In this document: piece by piece, positions 51,912-60,670 of the stretch
How positions within the stretch are numbered: position 1 is the first letter of the stretch
How the letters are laid out: each line of letters starts with the position of its first letter
From: Rhizobium sp. BK650
GTDB lineage: Bacteria; Pseudomonadota; Alphaproteobacteria; Rhizobiales; Rhizobiaceae
Assembly (NCBI RefSeq): GCF_014195325.1
Contig: NZ_JACIBK010000002.1
Span: 434,001-498,000 of the forward strand
Reading direction: 5' to 3'
Length of the DNA: 64,000 nt
Notes under the pieces: generated by a model
The model's database searches: none
The model's input: the letters and a program-made list of their open reading frames with translations, nothing else
What the model was told of the DNA's origin: nothing
Translations under genes and position numbers: made by a program

Positions 51912-52844
51912 ATGCAACCAAGCCAGCTTTCTTCCGGCGACGTCATCGCCGACCGCCGCGCCGATTATGCGAAAATGCTCGACGAGGGCGGCGAAGCGGA
52001 AGCGGCAGCCGAACTGATGGAGCAGGCACTGGAGCTGACGCCCGCTTGGGCGGCAGGCTGGTATCGCCTCGCCACTTACCGCGAAAAGGCAGGCAGGATG
52101 GACGCCGCCGTCGACGCCTATCGCCGCACGCTGAAGCTCGACCCGGAGGATATTTTTGGGGCCGGCCTGAAGCTCGCCCTGCTCGGCGACGCCGAAACGC
52201 CGGACCAGCCGCCGAGCCGCTATGTCGAGCGTCTTTTCGACGATTATGCCGATCGCTTTGAAACCTCGCTTGTCGAGAAACTGGATTATTCCGTCCCGCA
52301 GAAGCTTGCCGCACTCGTTGCTTCGACGGACCGACACTACCAGCGCGCCGTCGACCTCGGCTGCGGCACAGGTCTGCTTGGCCCCGAGATTCGTTCTCGG
52401 GTTGCACAACTCGAAGGTTTCGATCTTTCGCAGAACATGCTGGCAAAGGCTGCCGAAAAGGGTGTCTATGATCATCTGGCGCAGGCGGACCTGTCGCTGT
52501 CGCCCGAGGCCTCTGGCGTCTTGGCGGATGGCGAACGGCACCGCGCCGACCTCGTGACAGCTGCCGACGTCCTGATGTATCTCGGCAATCTCGAAAGTGT
52601 CTTCGCGATCGTCGATGCGCTTGCCGCACCCGGCGCCGATTTCGCGTTTTCGGTGGAAGACGGCGGTGAAGGAAACGGCTTTCATCTCGCGCCATCGTTG
52701 CGCTACGCCCACTCCGGGACCTATGTAAAAGGGCTTGCGGCTGCTCACGGCCTCGAAATCCGTGAGGTCGTCAAAACTATCATTCGCAAAGATGGCGGCG
52801 AACCGGTTTCGGGCATTCTGTTCCTTACGCGCAAGACTGTCTGA
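51912..52844 (+). CDS. TPR-repeat SAM-dependent methyltransferase
   Basis: 310 residues from the ATG at 51912. Residues about 25-100 form two TPR units (EAEAAAELMEQALELTPAWAAGWYRLATYREKAGRMDAAVDAYRRTLKLDPED). A class I methyltransferase domain follows: motif I is VDLGCGTGLLGPEI, then FDLSQNMLAKA, and motif IV-like DLVTAADVLMYLGNL. The preceding segment RYVERLFDDYADRFETSLVEKLDY is typical of this group. The substrate is unknown. It is divergent from the small membrane protein gene. Confidence 0.88.
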   Translation: MQPSQLSSGDVIADRRADYAKMLDEGGEAEAAAELMEQALELTPAWAAGWYRLATYREKAGRMDAAVDAYRRTLKLDPEDIFGAGLKLALLGDAETPDQPPSRYVERLFDDYADRFETSLVEKLDYSVPQKLAALVASTDRHYQRAVDLGCGTGLLGPEIRSRVAQLEGFDLSQNMLAKAAEKGVYDHLAQADLSLSPEASGVLADGERHRADLVTAADVLMYLGNLESVFAIVDALAAPGADFAFSVEDGGEGNGFHLAPSLRYAHSGTYVKGLAAAHGLEIREVVKTIIRKDGGEPVSGILFLTRKTV

Positions 52845-53038
52845 ACGCATATTTCTTGCGATTTTCAAATAGGTCAGCATTGCTTACGTATTTCGCTTGT
52901 GCGCAAGCTTGATTAGCCTGATAATTCGGCCATTCAGCGAGAAAGCGGACCGCTCAAAAAATGCGGCACGCGCCCATCCAACCGTACATTTCCTCTTCCT
53001 CCGGCCTGACCGGAGCAGCCGCTATCGGAGATCGCGAC

Positions 53039-53674
53039 ATGAGCCAGCTCATCAGTGCCCTCGGTTTCTGGAATACCACCGCGACGCGCCATACGCCGGT
53101 CGAGGACGTGCAGGGCATATTCTCGGGCAGCCTCATTTCCGCGCTCGGCCTCTATGTTCTTGCCAGCGCTGGCCTTCTCACCGGCAGCACTGCCGGTATC
53201 GCCTTCTTGCTGCACTATGCTTTCGGCGTGAATTTCGGCCTTGCCTTCTTCCTGCTTAACCTGCCCTTCTTCTATCTCTCGTGGAAGCGTCTCGGCATGG
53301 CCTTTACGATCAAGACCTTCATCGCCATCGGCCTGACTTCGGCGCTGACCAGCCTGCAGCCGAAGGTCATGGCGATCGCAGCCATTCACCCGGCTTGGGC
53401 GGCACTTCTTGGCGGTCTGCTGCTCGGTTACGGCTTGCTTGCGCTCTATCGCCATCGCGCCAGCCTCGGCGGCGTTGGCATTCTCGGCATCTATATGCAG
53501 GAGCGTTTCGGCATTCGCGCAGGCCTCGTGCAGCTCGCCATCGACATGTGCGTTCTGGCAGCCGCCTTCTTCGTCACCACGCCGCCGGTTGTCTTCTATT
53601 CCGTGCTCGGCGCCGTCGTGCTCAACCTCTTCGTCGCCATCAACCACCGCGCCGACCGCTACATCGCTTTGTAA
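53039..53674 (+). CDS. YitT-family membrane protein
   Basis: 211 residues from the ATG at 53039, eight bases after GGAG; the upstream in-frame extension is not membrane-like and is dropped. It has about five to six hydrophobic helices, with LISALGLYVLASAGLLTGSTAGIAFLLHYAFGVNFGLAFFLLNLPFF and SLGGVGILGIYMQERFGIRAGLVQLAIDMCVL; the glycine-rich motifs are the YitT signature. The family lacks the C-terminal DUF2179 found in many Firmicutes members. The transported species is unknown. Confidence 0.85.
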   Translation: MSQLISALGFWNTTATRHTPVEDVQGIFSGSLISALGLYVLASAGLLTGSTAGIAFLLHYAFGVNFGLAFFLLNLPFFYLSWKRLGMAFTIKTFIAIGLTSALTSLQPKVMAIAAIHPAWAALLGGLLLGYGLLALYRHRASLGGVGILGIYMQERFGIRAGLVQLAIDMCVLAAAFFVTTPPVVFYSVLGAVVLNLFVAINHRADRYIAL

Positions 53675-53772
53675 AGTTACAAAACCGTAAGCCGTTCTAA
53701 ACAAAACGTAACTTGCCTATGATCACCCCGAGCGCGACACTTTTCCTTGCGCCGGATATGATGAGGTAAGCT

Positions 53773-53940
53773 ATGTCAGATTTGGAAAAGCTTGTCAGAC
53801 GCCGCATGCAGGAAGAATACGCCAAGGGCTCTTCCGCAAAGGAAATCGCGAATGTCGTCCGCGATATATTCAACGGCATCGACCCATCGGGCAGGTTGCC
53901 TGACGCCGTTGCTATCAAGGCCGCGACGGATCACGCGTGA
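53773..53940 (+). CDS. Small 55-residue hypothetical protein
   Basis: An open frame of 55 codons from ATG (ribosome site ATGAGGTAAG just upstream) to TGA at 53940. It reads MSDLEKLVRRRMQEEYAKGS, then SAKEIANVVRDIFNGIDPSG and RLPDAVAIKAATDHA. The charged, helical N-terminal half and sensible codon use suggest a real cytosolic protein. No family is recognised. It stands alone between the YitT gene and the convergent AhpD-like gene. Confidence 0.65.
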   Translation: MSDLEKLVRRRMQEEYAKGSSAKEIANVVRDIFNGIDPSGRLPDAVAIKAATDHA

Positions 53941-54007
53941 CCATAGTCAACCGACCCGAAGCTCTCGGGTCGGTCGCCGGGATGAATTCCCTCAAGCGGA
54001 TATCCTG

Positions 54008-54469
54008 TCATGCAGCCTTCTGCGGCGCATCGATCGGATGCTGGGCGCGGAAGCCAACAGCAAGCCGGTTCCAGATATTGATCGTTCCGATCGCGACCGT
54101 GATCTTGGTCATTTCCTCTTCCGAGAAATGCGCCTTCAGGGCCTCGTAATCGGCATCCGGCGCACCGGTTTCCGCGATCTTTGTCACGGCGTCGACCCAG
54201 CCGAGCAGCGCGCGTTCGCGGGCGTCGTAGACCGGCGATTCCCGCCATACGCACATCAGATTGATCCACTGTTCGGAAAGCCCATGATGGCGAGCTTCCT
54301 TCGAGTGCATGTCGACGCAATAGGCGCAGCCGTTGATCTGCGAAGCGCGAAGCTTGATCAGGTGGATGAAGCGCTTATCCAGTCCGGATTCCTGCACATA
54401 CTGCTCGAGTGCGACGACGGCTTTATAGGCATCTGGAGCGGCTTTGCCGAAGTTGAAACGTGCTTGCAT
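54008..54469 (-). CDS. Carboxymuconolactone decarboxylase/AhpD-like protein
   Basis: 153 residues. The peroxidase-type active site C48-AY-C51 with H55 (GCAYCVDMHSKEARHHG) matches AhpD-like alkylhydroperoxidases. It probably reduces peroxides via the CxxC pair, in the cytoplasm. The ATG follows AAGGAGA. It lies 48 bp downstream of the Rrf2-type regulator gene on the same strand, so both share a promoter with the palindrome at 55032. Confidence 0.9.
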   Translation of the reverse strand: MQARFNFGKAAPDAYKAVVALEQYVQESGLDKRFIHLIKLRASQINGCAYCVDMHSKEARHHGLSEQWINLMCVWRESPVYDARERALLGWVDAVTKIAETGAPDADYEALKAHFSEEEMTKITVAIGTINIWNRLAVGFRAQHPIDAPQKAA

Positions 54470-54517
54470 GATATTTCTCCTTAGGTTTGGAATTGAGGTT
54501 GCGGTTTGTGTTGCGGC

Positions 54518-55018
54518 TCAGCGAGCCGCCTTTCTCTCGTGTATTTCCATGAAGGCGCATCCCCTGGCGGCGATCCCGCCATCATCCTCCGCGGAAAGTT
54601 CGGCCAGGATGTCGGCGACACTGGTGCTCGCGAGTTCGGCGCGATAGGCGCGTTCGGCTCTCAGCATTGCGGCCGTGATCTGGCAGGGTTTGGTGAAATA
54701 GCGCTGCGGCAGCGGGTTCGGGCCTCGCTGGCGGATTTCCGAACAGCGGAAGGCCGGCGCTGGCCCCTCGATCGCGAGCACGATATCGAGCAAAGAAATG
54801 TCGTCAGGTTTCTTTGCCAGCCGGTAACCGCCCTTCGGCCCCGGCACCGTCTCCAGAATGCCGGCTCCGGAAAGCGCCTGCAGGTGCTTCAACAGATAGC
54901 TGGTCGACACACCGTGGAATTCGGCAAGGGCCGCCGCCGAAAGCACGCCGCCAGCCGAGAGCCCTGATAGTACCGCCGTGCAATGAATGGCCTGTTCGAC
55001 ACCGTCACCAAGCTTCAC
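54518..55018 (-). CDS. Rrf2-family transcriptional regulator
   Basis: 166 residues from a GTG at 55016-55018 with a strong AAGGAGGTCAC site. It has an Rrf2 winged helix (VLSAAALAEFHGVSTSYLLKHLQALSGAGILETVPGPKGGYRLAKKPDDISLLDIVLAIEG). Cysteines are at 13, 92, 112 and 154; C92 and C112 lie where related proteins hold an Fe-S cluster, but the three-cysteine spacing of IscR/NsrR is absent, so a thiol switch is as likely. It heads a two-gene unit with the AhpD-like gene and probably represses it until oxidative or nitrosative stress. Confidence 0.9.
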   Translation of the reverse strand: MKLGDGVEQAIHCTAVLSGLSAGGVLSAAALAEFHGVSTSYLLKHLQALSGAGILETVPGPKGGYRLAKKPDDISLLDIVLAIEGPAPAFRCSEIRQRGPNPLPQRYFTKPCQITAAMLRAERAYRAELASTSVADILAELSAEDDGGIAARGCAFMEIHERKAAR

Positions 55019-55031
55019 AAGTGACCTCCTT

Positions 55032-55058
55032 AATCATGGATAAATTATATCCACGATT
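55032..55058. promoter_or_regulatory. Palindromic operator upstream of the Rrf2-type gene
   Basis: TGGATA (55037-55042) and TATCCA (55048-55053) about a 5-base centre, flanked by AATC (55032) and GATT (55055). The symmetric 27-bp site lies 14 bp before the GTG and overlaps the expected promoter. Autoregulation by the Rrf2 protein is likely. Confidence 0.7.
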
Positions 55059-55095
55059 ATAGCGGCGAGTCAATAGCGCTTCTATTCGTCAGCGT

Positions 55096-57624
55096 TTGAA
55101 CTACATTTGCCCCGTGGATCAGATCGAAACCGACCTCAGTCTTGCCTTGCCCGCTCCCTTCCTCCGCTGGTTTGCGGAAAAAGGCTGGCGTCCCCGCGCC
55201 CACCAGCTCGAACTCCTGTCTCGCGCCGAAGCAGGCGAAAGCACGCTGCTGATCGCGCCAACCGGTGCCGGCAAGACCCTTGCCGGTTTCCTGCCGTCGC
55301 TGACCGATCTCACACGCCGCGGCGAGATCCCGCCCGGCTCGGCCTTTACCGGCATCCATACGCTCTATGTCTCGCCGTTGAAGGCGCTGGCCGTCGATAT
55401 CGAGCGCAACCTCACGAAGCCAGTCACGGAAATGGGTCTGCCGATATCGATCGAGAACCGCACCGGCGATACGCCGAACGCCAAGCGTCAGCGCCAGAAG
55501 CTCAATCCCCCCGATATATTGTTGACGACGCCGGAACAGGTGGCGCTGCTCCTGGCAAACCGAGAAGCCGAGCGCTTCTTCAAGGATTTGAAATACGTCG
55601 TCTTCGATGAGCTGCACTCGCTCGTCACGTCGAAGCGCGGCCACATGCTCTCGCTCGGCCTTGCCCGGTTGCGGAGACTGGCACCCGATCTGAAGACGAT
55701 CGGCCTCTCTGCCACAGTCGCCGATCCGCTGGATCTGCAGAAATGGCTGGTGGCGCAGGAAGATGGCAGGGAAAACCATGCCGGCCTCGTGCTCGTCGAG
55801 GGCGGCGCCAAGCCCGATATCTCCATTCTCGATACGGAAGAGCACATTCCCTGGGCGGGCCATTCCGCCAAATATGCGATCCCGGATGTCTACCGGCAGC
55901 TGCTTGAGCACAACACGACGCTACTCTTCGTCAATACCCGCTCGCAGGCCGAAATGCTCTTCCAGGAGCTCTGGACGGTCAACGAGGAGAACCTGCCGAT
56001 TGCGCTCCACCACGGTTCGCTCGATGTTGCCCAGCGCCGCAAGGTCGAAGCCGCCATGGCCGCCAACCGGCTGCGGGCTGTCGTGGCCACCTCGACGCTC
56101 GATCTCGGTATCGATTGGGGCGACGTCGATCTCGTCATCCATGTCGGCGCGCCGAAGGGGGCCTCGCGCCTTGCCCAGCGCATCGGCCGCGCCAACCACC
56201 GCATGGACGAACCATCAAAGGCGATCCTCGTGCCCGCCAACCGCTTCGAGGTCATGGAATGCCAGGCAGCGCTCGACGCGAATTATATCGGCGCACAGGA
56301 TACGCCGCCTGTCGGTCGCGGCGGGCTCGATGTGCTCGCCCAGCACGTGCTCGGCATGGCGTGCGCCGACCCCTTCGACATGCTGGAACTCTATGATGAG
56401 ATCACCAGCGCCTCGCCCTATGCCGACCTCTCGTGGGAGACCTTCGAACGCGTCGTCGATTTCGTCGCGACCGGCGGTTACGCGCTGCGCACCTACGAGC
56501 GATATGCCCGCATCCGAAAGACCAAAGAAGGCCGCTGGCGCGTCTCCAATCCGCAGGTTGCCCAGCAATATCGCCTGAATCTCGGCACCATTGTTGAGGC
56601 CGCGATGCTGAATATCCGCGTGGCCAAGCGCGGCGAGGGCGGCAGGCTCGGTCGCCCTGGTGCCGTGCTTGGCAAGGTCGAGGAATATTTCCTCGAGCAG
56701 CTTGCGCCGGGTGATACGTTCATCTTCTCCGGCAAAGTGCTGCGTTTTGAGGGTATCAGGGAAAGCGAGGCGCTGGTCAGTCCGGCCTATTCCTTCGATC
56801 CGAAAATCCCCTCCTATAACGGCGGCAAATTTCCACTCTCGACCTATCTTGCCGATCAGGTCCGCTCGATGCTGGATGATCCTGACCGCTGGCACCGACT
56901 GCCGGACCAAGTGCGCGACTGGCTCTCCCTGCAGAAGGAAAAATCCCTGCTGCCAAAGCACGATGAGCTGCTGATCGAAACCTTTCCGCGCGGCAGCCGC
57001 GGCTACATGGTCATCTATCCCTTCGAGGGACGGCTGGCGCATCAGACGCTGGGGATGCTGTTGACCCGGCGTCTGGACAGGGCCGGAGCAAAACCGCTCG
57101 GCTTCGTCGCCACGGATTATTCTCTCGGCATCTGGGGGCTCGAGGACCTCGGCCTGATGATCGCCAATGGCCGCCTCAGCCTGTCCGATCTCTTCGACGA
57201 AGACATGCTCGGCGATGATCTGGAATCCTGGCTGAACGAATCCTTCCTTTTAAAGCGCACCTTCCGCAATTGCGCCGTGATTGCGGGATTGATCGAGCGG
57301 CGTCATCCGGGAAAGGAAAAGACCGGCCGGCAGATTACCGTCTCTGCCGATCTTATCTACGATGTGCTTCGAAGCCACGAGCCCGATCATATCCTGCTGC
57401 AGGCAACGCGGCAGGACGCCTCGACCGGCCTTTTGGATATTTCCCGTCTTGGCGATATGCTGAAGCGAATCAAGGGCCATATCACCCACCGGGCGCTGGA
57501 TCATATTTCGCCGCTCGCCGTACCGGTCATGCTGGAAATCGGCAGGGAATCGGTGCCGGGTCAGGCCCATGATGCGCTGCTTGCCGAAGCCGCCGACGAT
57601 CTGATCGCCGAGGCAATGGCCTGA
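55096..57624 (+). CDS. Ligase-associated DEAD/DEAH-box helicase (Lhr-like)
   Basis: 842 residues if started at the TTG (55096); a GTG at 55114 is equally possible, and neither has a good ribosome site. Helicase motifs are Walker A APTGAGKTLAGF, DEXH-type box DELH, SAT motif GLSATVADP, and second-domain motifs LHHGSLDVAQRRKVEAAM, VVATSTLDLGIDWGDVDLVIHVGAPKGASRLAQRIGRANHR. The rest is the Lhr-core winged-helix region. Such helicases act with a DNA ligase, an exonuclease and PdeM in DNA repair in many alphaproteobacteria. Only the pdeM partner is in this window, directly downstream. Confidence 0.93.
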   Translation: MNYICPVDQIETDLSLALPAPFLRWFAEKGWRPRAHQLELLSRAEAGESTLLIAPTGAGKTLAGFLPSLTDLTRRGEIPPGSAFTGIHTLYVSPLKALAVDIERNLTKPVTEMGLPISIENRTGDTPNAKRQRQKLNPPDILLTTPEQVALLLANREAERFFKDLKYVVFDELHSLVTSKRGHMLSLGLARLRRLAPDLKTIGLSATVADPLDLQKWLVAQEDGRENHAGLVLVEGGAKPDISILDTEEHIPWAGHSAKYAIPDVYRQLLEHNTTLLFVNTRSQAEMLFQELWTVNEENLPIALHHGSLDVAQRRKVEAAMAANRLRAVVATSTLDLGIDWGDVDLVIHVGAPKGASRLAQRIGRANHRMDEPSKAILVPANRFEVMECQAALDANYIGAQDTPPVGRGGLDVLAQHVLGMACADPFDMLELYDEITSASPYADLSWETFERVVDFVATGGYALRTYERYARIRKTKEGRWRVSNPQVAQQYRLNLGTIVEAAMLNIRVAKRGEGGRLGRPGAVLGKVEEYFLEQLAPGDTFIFSGKVLRFEGIRESEALVSPAYSFDPKIPSYNGGKFPLSTYLADQVRSMLDDPDRWHRLPDQVRDWLSLQKEKSLLPKHDELLIETFPRGSRGYMVIYPFEGRLAHQTLGMLLTRRLDRAGAKPLGFVATDYSLGIWGLEDLGLMIANGRLSLSDLFDEDMLGDDLESWLNESFLLKRTFRNCAVIAGLIERRHPGKEKTGRQITVSADLIYDVLRSHEPDHILLQATRQDASTGLLDISRLGDMLKRIKGHITHRALDHISPLAVPVMLEIGRESVPGQAHDALLAEAADDLIAEAMA

Positions 57625-57625
57625 A

Positions 57626-58372
57626 ATGATTGGAATAACTGAAGTGATGAACCGCCTCGCCCTTGCGCGCGACATGACTGGCCTTGCCGCAATACCGGGC
57701 GTCGAAACCGCCATTCACGGTGTTGCCGCCGTCTGCGACCCGCTCGGCGCGCTCTATTTGCCGGATGCCGGCATACTCGTCGTTTCCGACCTGCATCTGG
57801 AAAAAGGCGCAGCTTTTGCCCGCCGCGGGATGATGCTGCCGCCCTACGATACGCTGGCGACACTGACAGTGCTCGCCGCCGTCGTCTCCCGCTACGACCC
57901 TCAGATCGTCATTTCGCTCGGCGACAATTTCCATGATCGCGTGGGCTCCCAACATCTGCCGGATGCCTTCCGCACGCTGATCGTCGAAATGGCGCGTGGC
58001 CGCGAATGGATCTGGATCAATGGCAACCACGATCCCGATGGCACCGTCGATCTGCCCGGTAGCTGCTCGGACGAGCTCTTCTATGCCGGTCTGACTTTTC
58101 GCCACGAGCCGCGCGACGGCCTTCAGAAAGGCGAGATCGCCGGCCACTTGCATCCGGCTGCCACCGTCCGCCGCCGCGAAAAATCCGTCCGCCGTCCCTG
58201 CTTTGCGACAGACGGCGCTCGACTGCTGATGCCCGCCTTCGGCGTCATGAGCGGCGGTCTCGACCTCGGTCACAGGGCGATGAAAGACCTGTTCGACAGG
58301 ACCTCGCTGATCGCGCATCTCCTCGGCCGCGACCGGATCTATTCCGTCCGATACGACAATTTGCGCGGTTAA
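57626..58372 (+). CDS. pdeM: PdeM: ligase-associated metallophosphoesterase (probable DNA endonuclease)
   Basis: 248 residues from the ATG at 57626 (ATG at 57647 is possible and better spaced from GAAG). Metal-site motifs are complete: SDLHLEKG (D and H), GDNFHD, GNHD and GHLHP. It belongs to the calcineurin-like phosphoesterases paired with Lhr-like helicases in DNA repair loci. The start lies 1 bp after the helicase stop, so the two are cotranslated. Its 3' end overlaps the convergent transglycosylase gene by 4 bp. Confidence 0.93.
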   Translation: MIGITEVMNRLALARDMTGLAAIPGVETAIHGVAAVCDPLGALYLPDAGILVVSDLHLEKGAAFARRGMMLPPYDTLATLTVLAAVVSRYDPQIVISLGDNFHDRVGSQHLPDAFRTLIVEMARGREWIWINGNHDPDGTVDLPGSCSDELFYAGLTFRHEPRDGLQKGEIAGHLHPAATVRRREKSVRRPCFATDGARLLMPAFGVMSGGLDLGHRAMKDLFDRTSLIAHLLGRDRIYSVRYDNLRG

Positions 58373-58950
58373 TTGCATCCCTGCAATTGCTGCTGGTAGG
58401 TTCCTGCCATCCGGGCGAATTTCTGCGCCGTCTGCTGCAACTGTCCATTGTTACGCCAGTCGCCGCGCTTGTAGCCGGTCGGGCCGGAATAATAGGCGAG
58501 GTAGAGGTTGTAGGCGTCGTTGAGCGGAATGCCCGTCGCTTGAGCGTTGCTGTAGTGGTACCAGCCGATGAAATCGATCGCGTCGGCGAAGTTCGTGCGC
58601 CGCGCCGCCCAGTTGCCCGTTTCCGACTGGTAGTGGTCCCAGGTCCCGTCCAGCGCCTGCGAATAGCCATAGGCCGTCGAAGGCCGCGTCCAGGGAATGA
58701 AACCGAAGAGTTTGGTGCGCGGCGGACGCGCGTAGGGCTGGAAACCGGATTCGACATACATGGTCGCCATCAGGATCGGCACCGGCACGCCATATTTCTT
58801 CTCCGCACGCTCCGCAGCCCCCTGCCAGCTGGTGAAGAGGCCATCCTTTTGATCGAAGACGGCGCAGATATTGCGCGTCTGGCGGGGTGCTGTCGCGCAG
58901 CCGGCGAGCAAAGCCAACCCGAGGACCGCAAGCACGGTACGAGTACGCAT
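58369..58950 (-). CDS. Lytic transglycosylase (SLT domain) lipoprotein
   Basis: 193 residues with lipoprotein signal MRTRTVLAVLGLALLAGC (cleavage before C18). The catalytic glutamate is in MYVESGFQP (E67), followed by TAYGYSQALDGTWDHYQ and NLYLAYYSGPTGYKRG, typical of SLT-type transglycosylases. It would cut peptidoglycan from the outer membrane or periplasm. Its stop overlaps pdeM tail-to-tail by 4 bp. A short CTCTCG/CGAGAG hairpin lies before the start. Confidence 0.9.
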   Translation of the reverse strand: MRTRTVLAVLGLALLAGCATAPRQTRNICAVFDQKDGLFTSWQGAAERAEKKYGVPVPILMATMYVESGFQPYARPPRTKLFGFIPWTRPSTAYGYSQALDGTWDHYQSETGNWAARRTNFADAIDFIGWYHYSNAQATGIPLNDAYNLYLAYYSGPTGYKRGDWRNNGQLQQTAQKFARMAGTYQQQLQGCN

Positions 58951-59082
58951 GATACAAACCTCTCGTTTCCGAGAGATTACTAACTCGTAAACGTTAAAGA
59001 GCGGTTTTTATGCGAATACGAGATGTTCCGGCAGCTTTTGGGCCAGGGATTGGTGCCGTCCCGCAGCCAGCGCGGACAATGA

Positions 59083-59643
59083 TCAGGCCGCCCTGACGGG
59101 CTCGTAGCGCAGGATCACTGCGCCGCTCTTCGTTACGGACGAGTCGAGCAGCTTCAGGGGCTGCCGTGCATCCGCAGGCTTGAAATGCGGATTGCCGCCA
59201 CCGAGGATGACGGGAACGAGGCAGATGCGTATTTCATCCATCAGCCCCGCCTTCAGCACGGCATCGGAAAGCTCGGCGCTGCCGAAGATGAAGATCGTCT
59301 TGCCATCCTCTTCCTTCAGCCGCGCCAGTTCGGACACCGGATCGCTGACGACGCGCGTGTTATTCCAATCCGCTTTTTCCATGGTCCGCGAGACGGCGAT
59401 CTTTGCGATGCCATTCATATAGGCCTTGATCTTGTCTTCACTTTCGGCGGTCGGCCAATAGGCGGCCATGCCCTCATAGGTCTTGCGGCCGAAGACCAGG
59501 AGATCGCCTTCCTCACCGAACTGTTCGGCATATTTTTCGAGCTCCGGCCCCCAGGCCAAATTGTGGAAATCGATATCCCACGGTTTCGATCCTTCGAAAT
59601 AGCCATCCAGCGTCATCAGGTTCCAGACAACAAGCTTCCTCAT
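59083..59643 (-). CDS. Dihydrofolate reductase/RibD C-terminal-like protein
   Basis: 186 residues from the ATG at 59641-59643 (MRKLVVWNLMTLDGYFEGSKPWDIDFHNLAWGPELEKYA); the frame extends upstream but without ribosome site or fold. Dihydrofolate-reductase-like segments include LLVFGRKTYEGMAAYWP and IFIFGSAELSDAVLKAGLMDEIRICLVPVILGGG. The group binds NADPH but is not the housekeeping DHFR, and its substrate is unknown. The inverted repeat upstream hints at a dedicated regulator. Confidence 0.88.
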   Translation of the reverse strand: MRKLVVWNLMTLDGYFEGSKPWDIDFHNLAWGPELEKYAEQFGEEGDLLVFGRKTYEGMAAYWPTAESEDKIKAYMNGIAKIAVSRTMEKADWNNTRVVSDPVSELARLKEEDGKTIFIFGSAELSDAVLKAGLMDEIRICLVPVILGGGNPHFKPADARQPLKLLDSSVTKSGAVILRYEPVRAA

Positions 59644-59679
59644 CTCATCCTCCGCTTTCTGCACCAAGATTAAAACCGG

Positions 59680-59728
59680 TTGCGTTTTAGAACTAGTTAG
59701 GGATAACTCGACTGATAGCAAAACGCAA
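59680..59728. promoter_or_regulatory. Inverted repeat upstream of the DHFR-like gene
   Basis: TTGCGTTTT (59680-59688) and AAAACGCAA (59720-59728), 31 bp apart (about four helical turns centre to centre). The arms surround the promoter region and may be paired repressor half-sites, for instance of a TetR- or HxlR-type protein. The rest of the 229-bp gap shows no gene. Confidence 0.45.
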
Positions 59729-59872
59729 GCAGTTTTGAGAAGGGGTGGAAGGCCTGTCTGCTCCGGCTTTAATCGAACCACGAGAAGCGGCTGCCACCGA
59801 GAGCGTCATCTGCGCTCGGCCTCGGTTAGGAAGGTCATTTTAGAAGTCTCCGCCAGACGAAAGCGCGTCCGG

Positions 59873-60670
59873 TCAATCCTTGCGGAAGATGAAGCTGGCG
59901 CCCCATCCGGTCAGTACGGCCAGAAGCACCGCGAAGCAGCCGTAGAAAATCGGCTGCCGATGCGCCACATCGGTAATCGTCTGCTCAATGCCGGTCTTGA
60001 TGACCCGCAGCGGCTGCGATTTCTGCGTTACGAACTTCCCGCTTTTGAACAGATAGGCGCGCACGGTATGCACGCCGTTCGGAATATTGGCCGGTAGCCG
60101 CAGGCTTGCCTTGAAGAGATTTGAAGAAACGAAGCGCACGCCGCTCGGATTGCGCTCGTAGAGCCCGCCTACCTGCTGTATGCGCCGGAACGCGGTGCGG
60201 AATTCGTTGAGACTGTTGAAGTTGCCGGCAAAATCGATCGGCCGCAGCGGGATATGGTCAATGCCGATGCCCTCTCCAGTCAGGTCGAGCGGAGTCGTAA
60301 TGTCATCGATTGAGCGCGAACTCGACATTGAATAGGAATGCGGCACGTCGGCGAAAGTCATCGACGAGGCATTGACCCATATGCCGAAGATCCGTTCCTT
60401 CCGGCGCACCGTGGCGTCCTGGCGCGGGCCTTCCAGAACCACGATGACATCATACTGGCCGATGGCGAGCAACAATTCGTCGGTATTGGTCACTGCGCCG
60501 AAGATTGTCAGGTCGGCGCCGCGAAAATCGGAGGTGATGGCTATTTCGCTGGTGGAGGTGCCGATTTCCAGCCCCTCGCGCTCGGCCTGAGTTCCCTGTC
60601 CGGGTAGCAGCACCTGCGCCGAGGCGGCGGCAGGGATGAGAAGGGTAAGGACCACGAGGAGCCGAAACAT
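59873..60670 (-). CDS. TIGR02186-family membrane protein
   Basis: 265 residues with a signal peptide (MFRLLVVLTLLIPAAASA-QVL) and a C-terminal membrane segment (PIFYGCFAVLLAVLTGWGASFIF), so most of the protein is periplasmic. LEIGTSTSEIAITSDFRGADLTIFGAVTN and RKERIFGIWVNASSMTFADVPHSYSM mark the alphaproteobacterial TIGR02186 family, almost always next to a TauE/SafE-type transporter. Its start overlaps the transporter stop (TGATG), so it is its translational partner. The function is not known; an accessory of sulfur or organic-acid export is possible. Confidence 0.88.
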   Translation of the reverse strand: MFRLLVVLTLLIPAAASAQVLLPGQGTQAEREGLEIGTSTSEIAITSDFRGADLTIFGAVTNTDELLLAIGQYDVIVVLEGPRQDATVRRKERIFGIWVNASSMTFADVPHSYSMSSSRSIDDITTPLDLTGEGIGIDHIPLRPIDFAGNFNSLNEFRTAFRRIQQVGGLYERNPSGVRFVSSNLFKASLRLPANIPNGVHTVRAYLFKSGKFVTQKSQPLRVIKTGIEQTITDVAHRQPIFYGCFAVLLAVLTGWGASFIFRKD

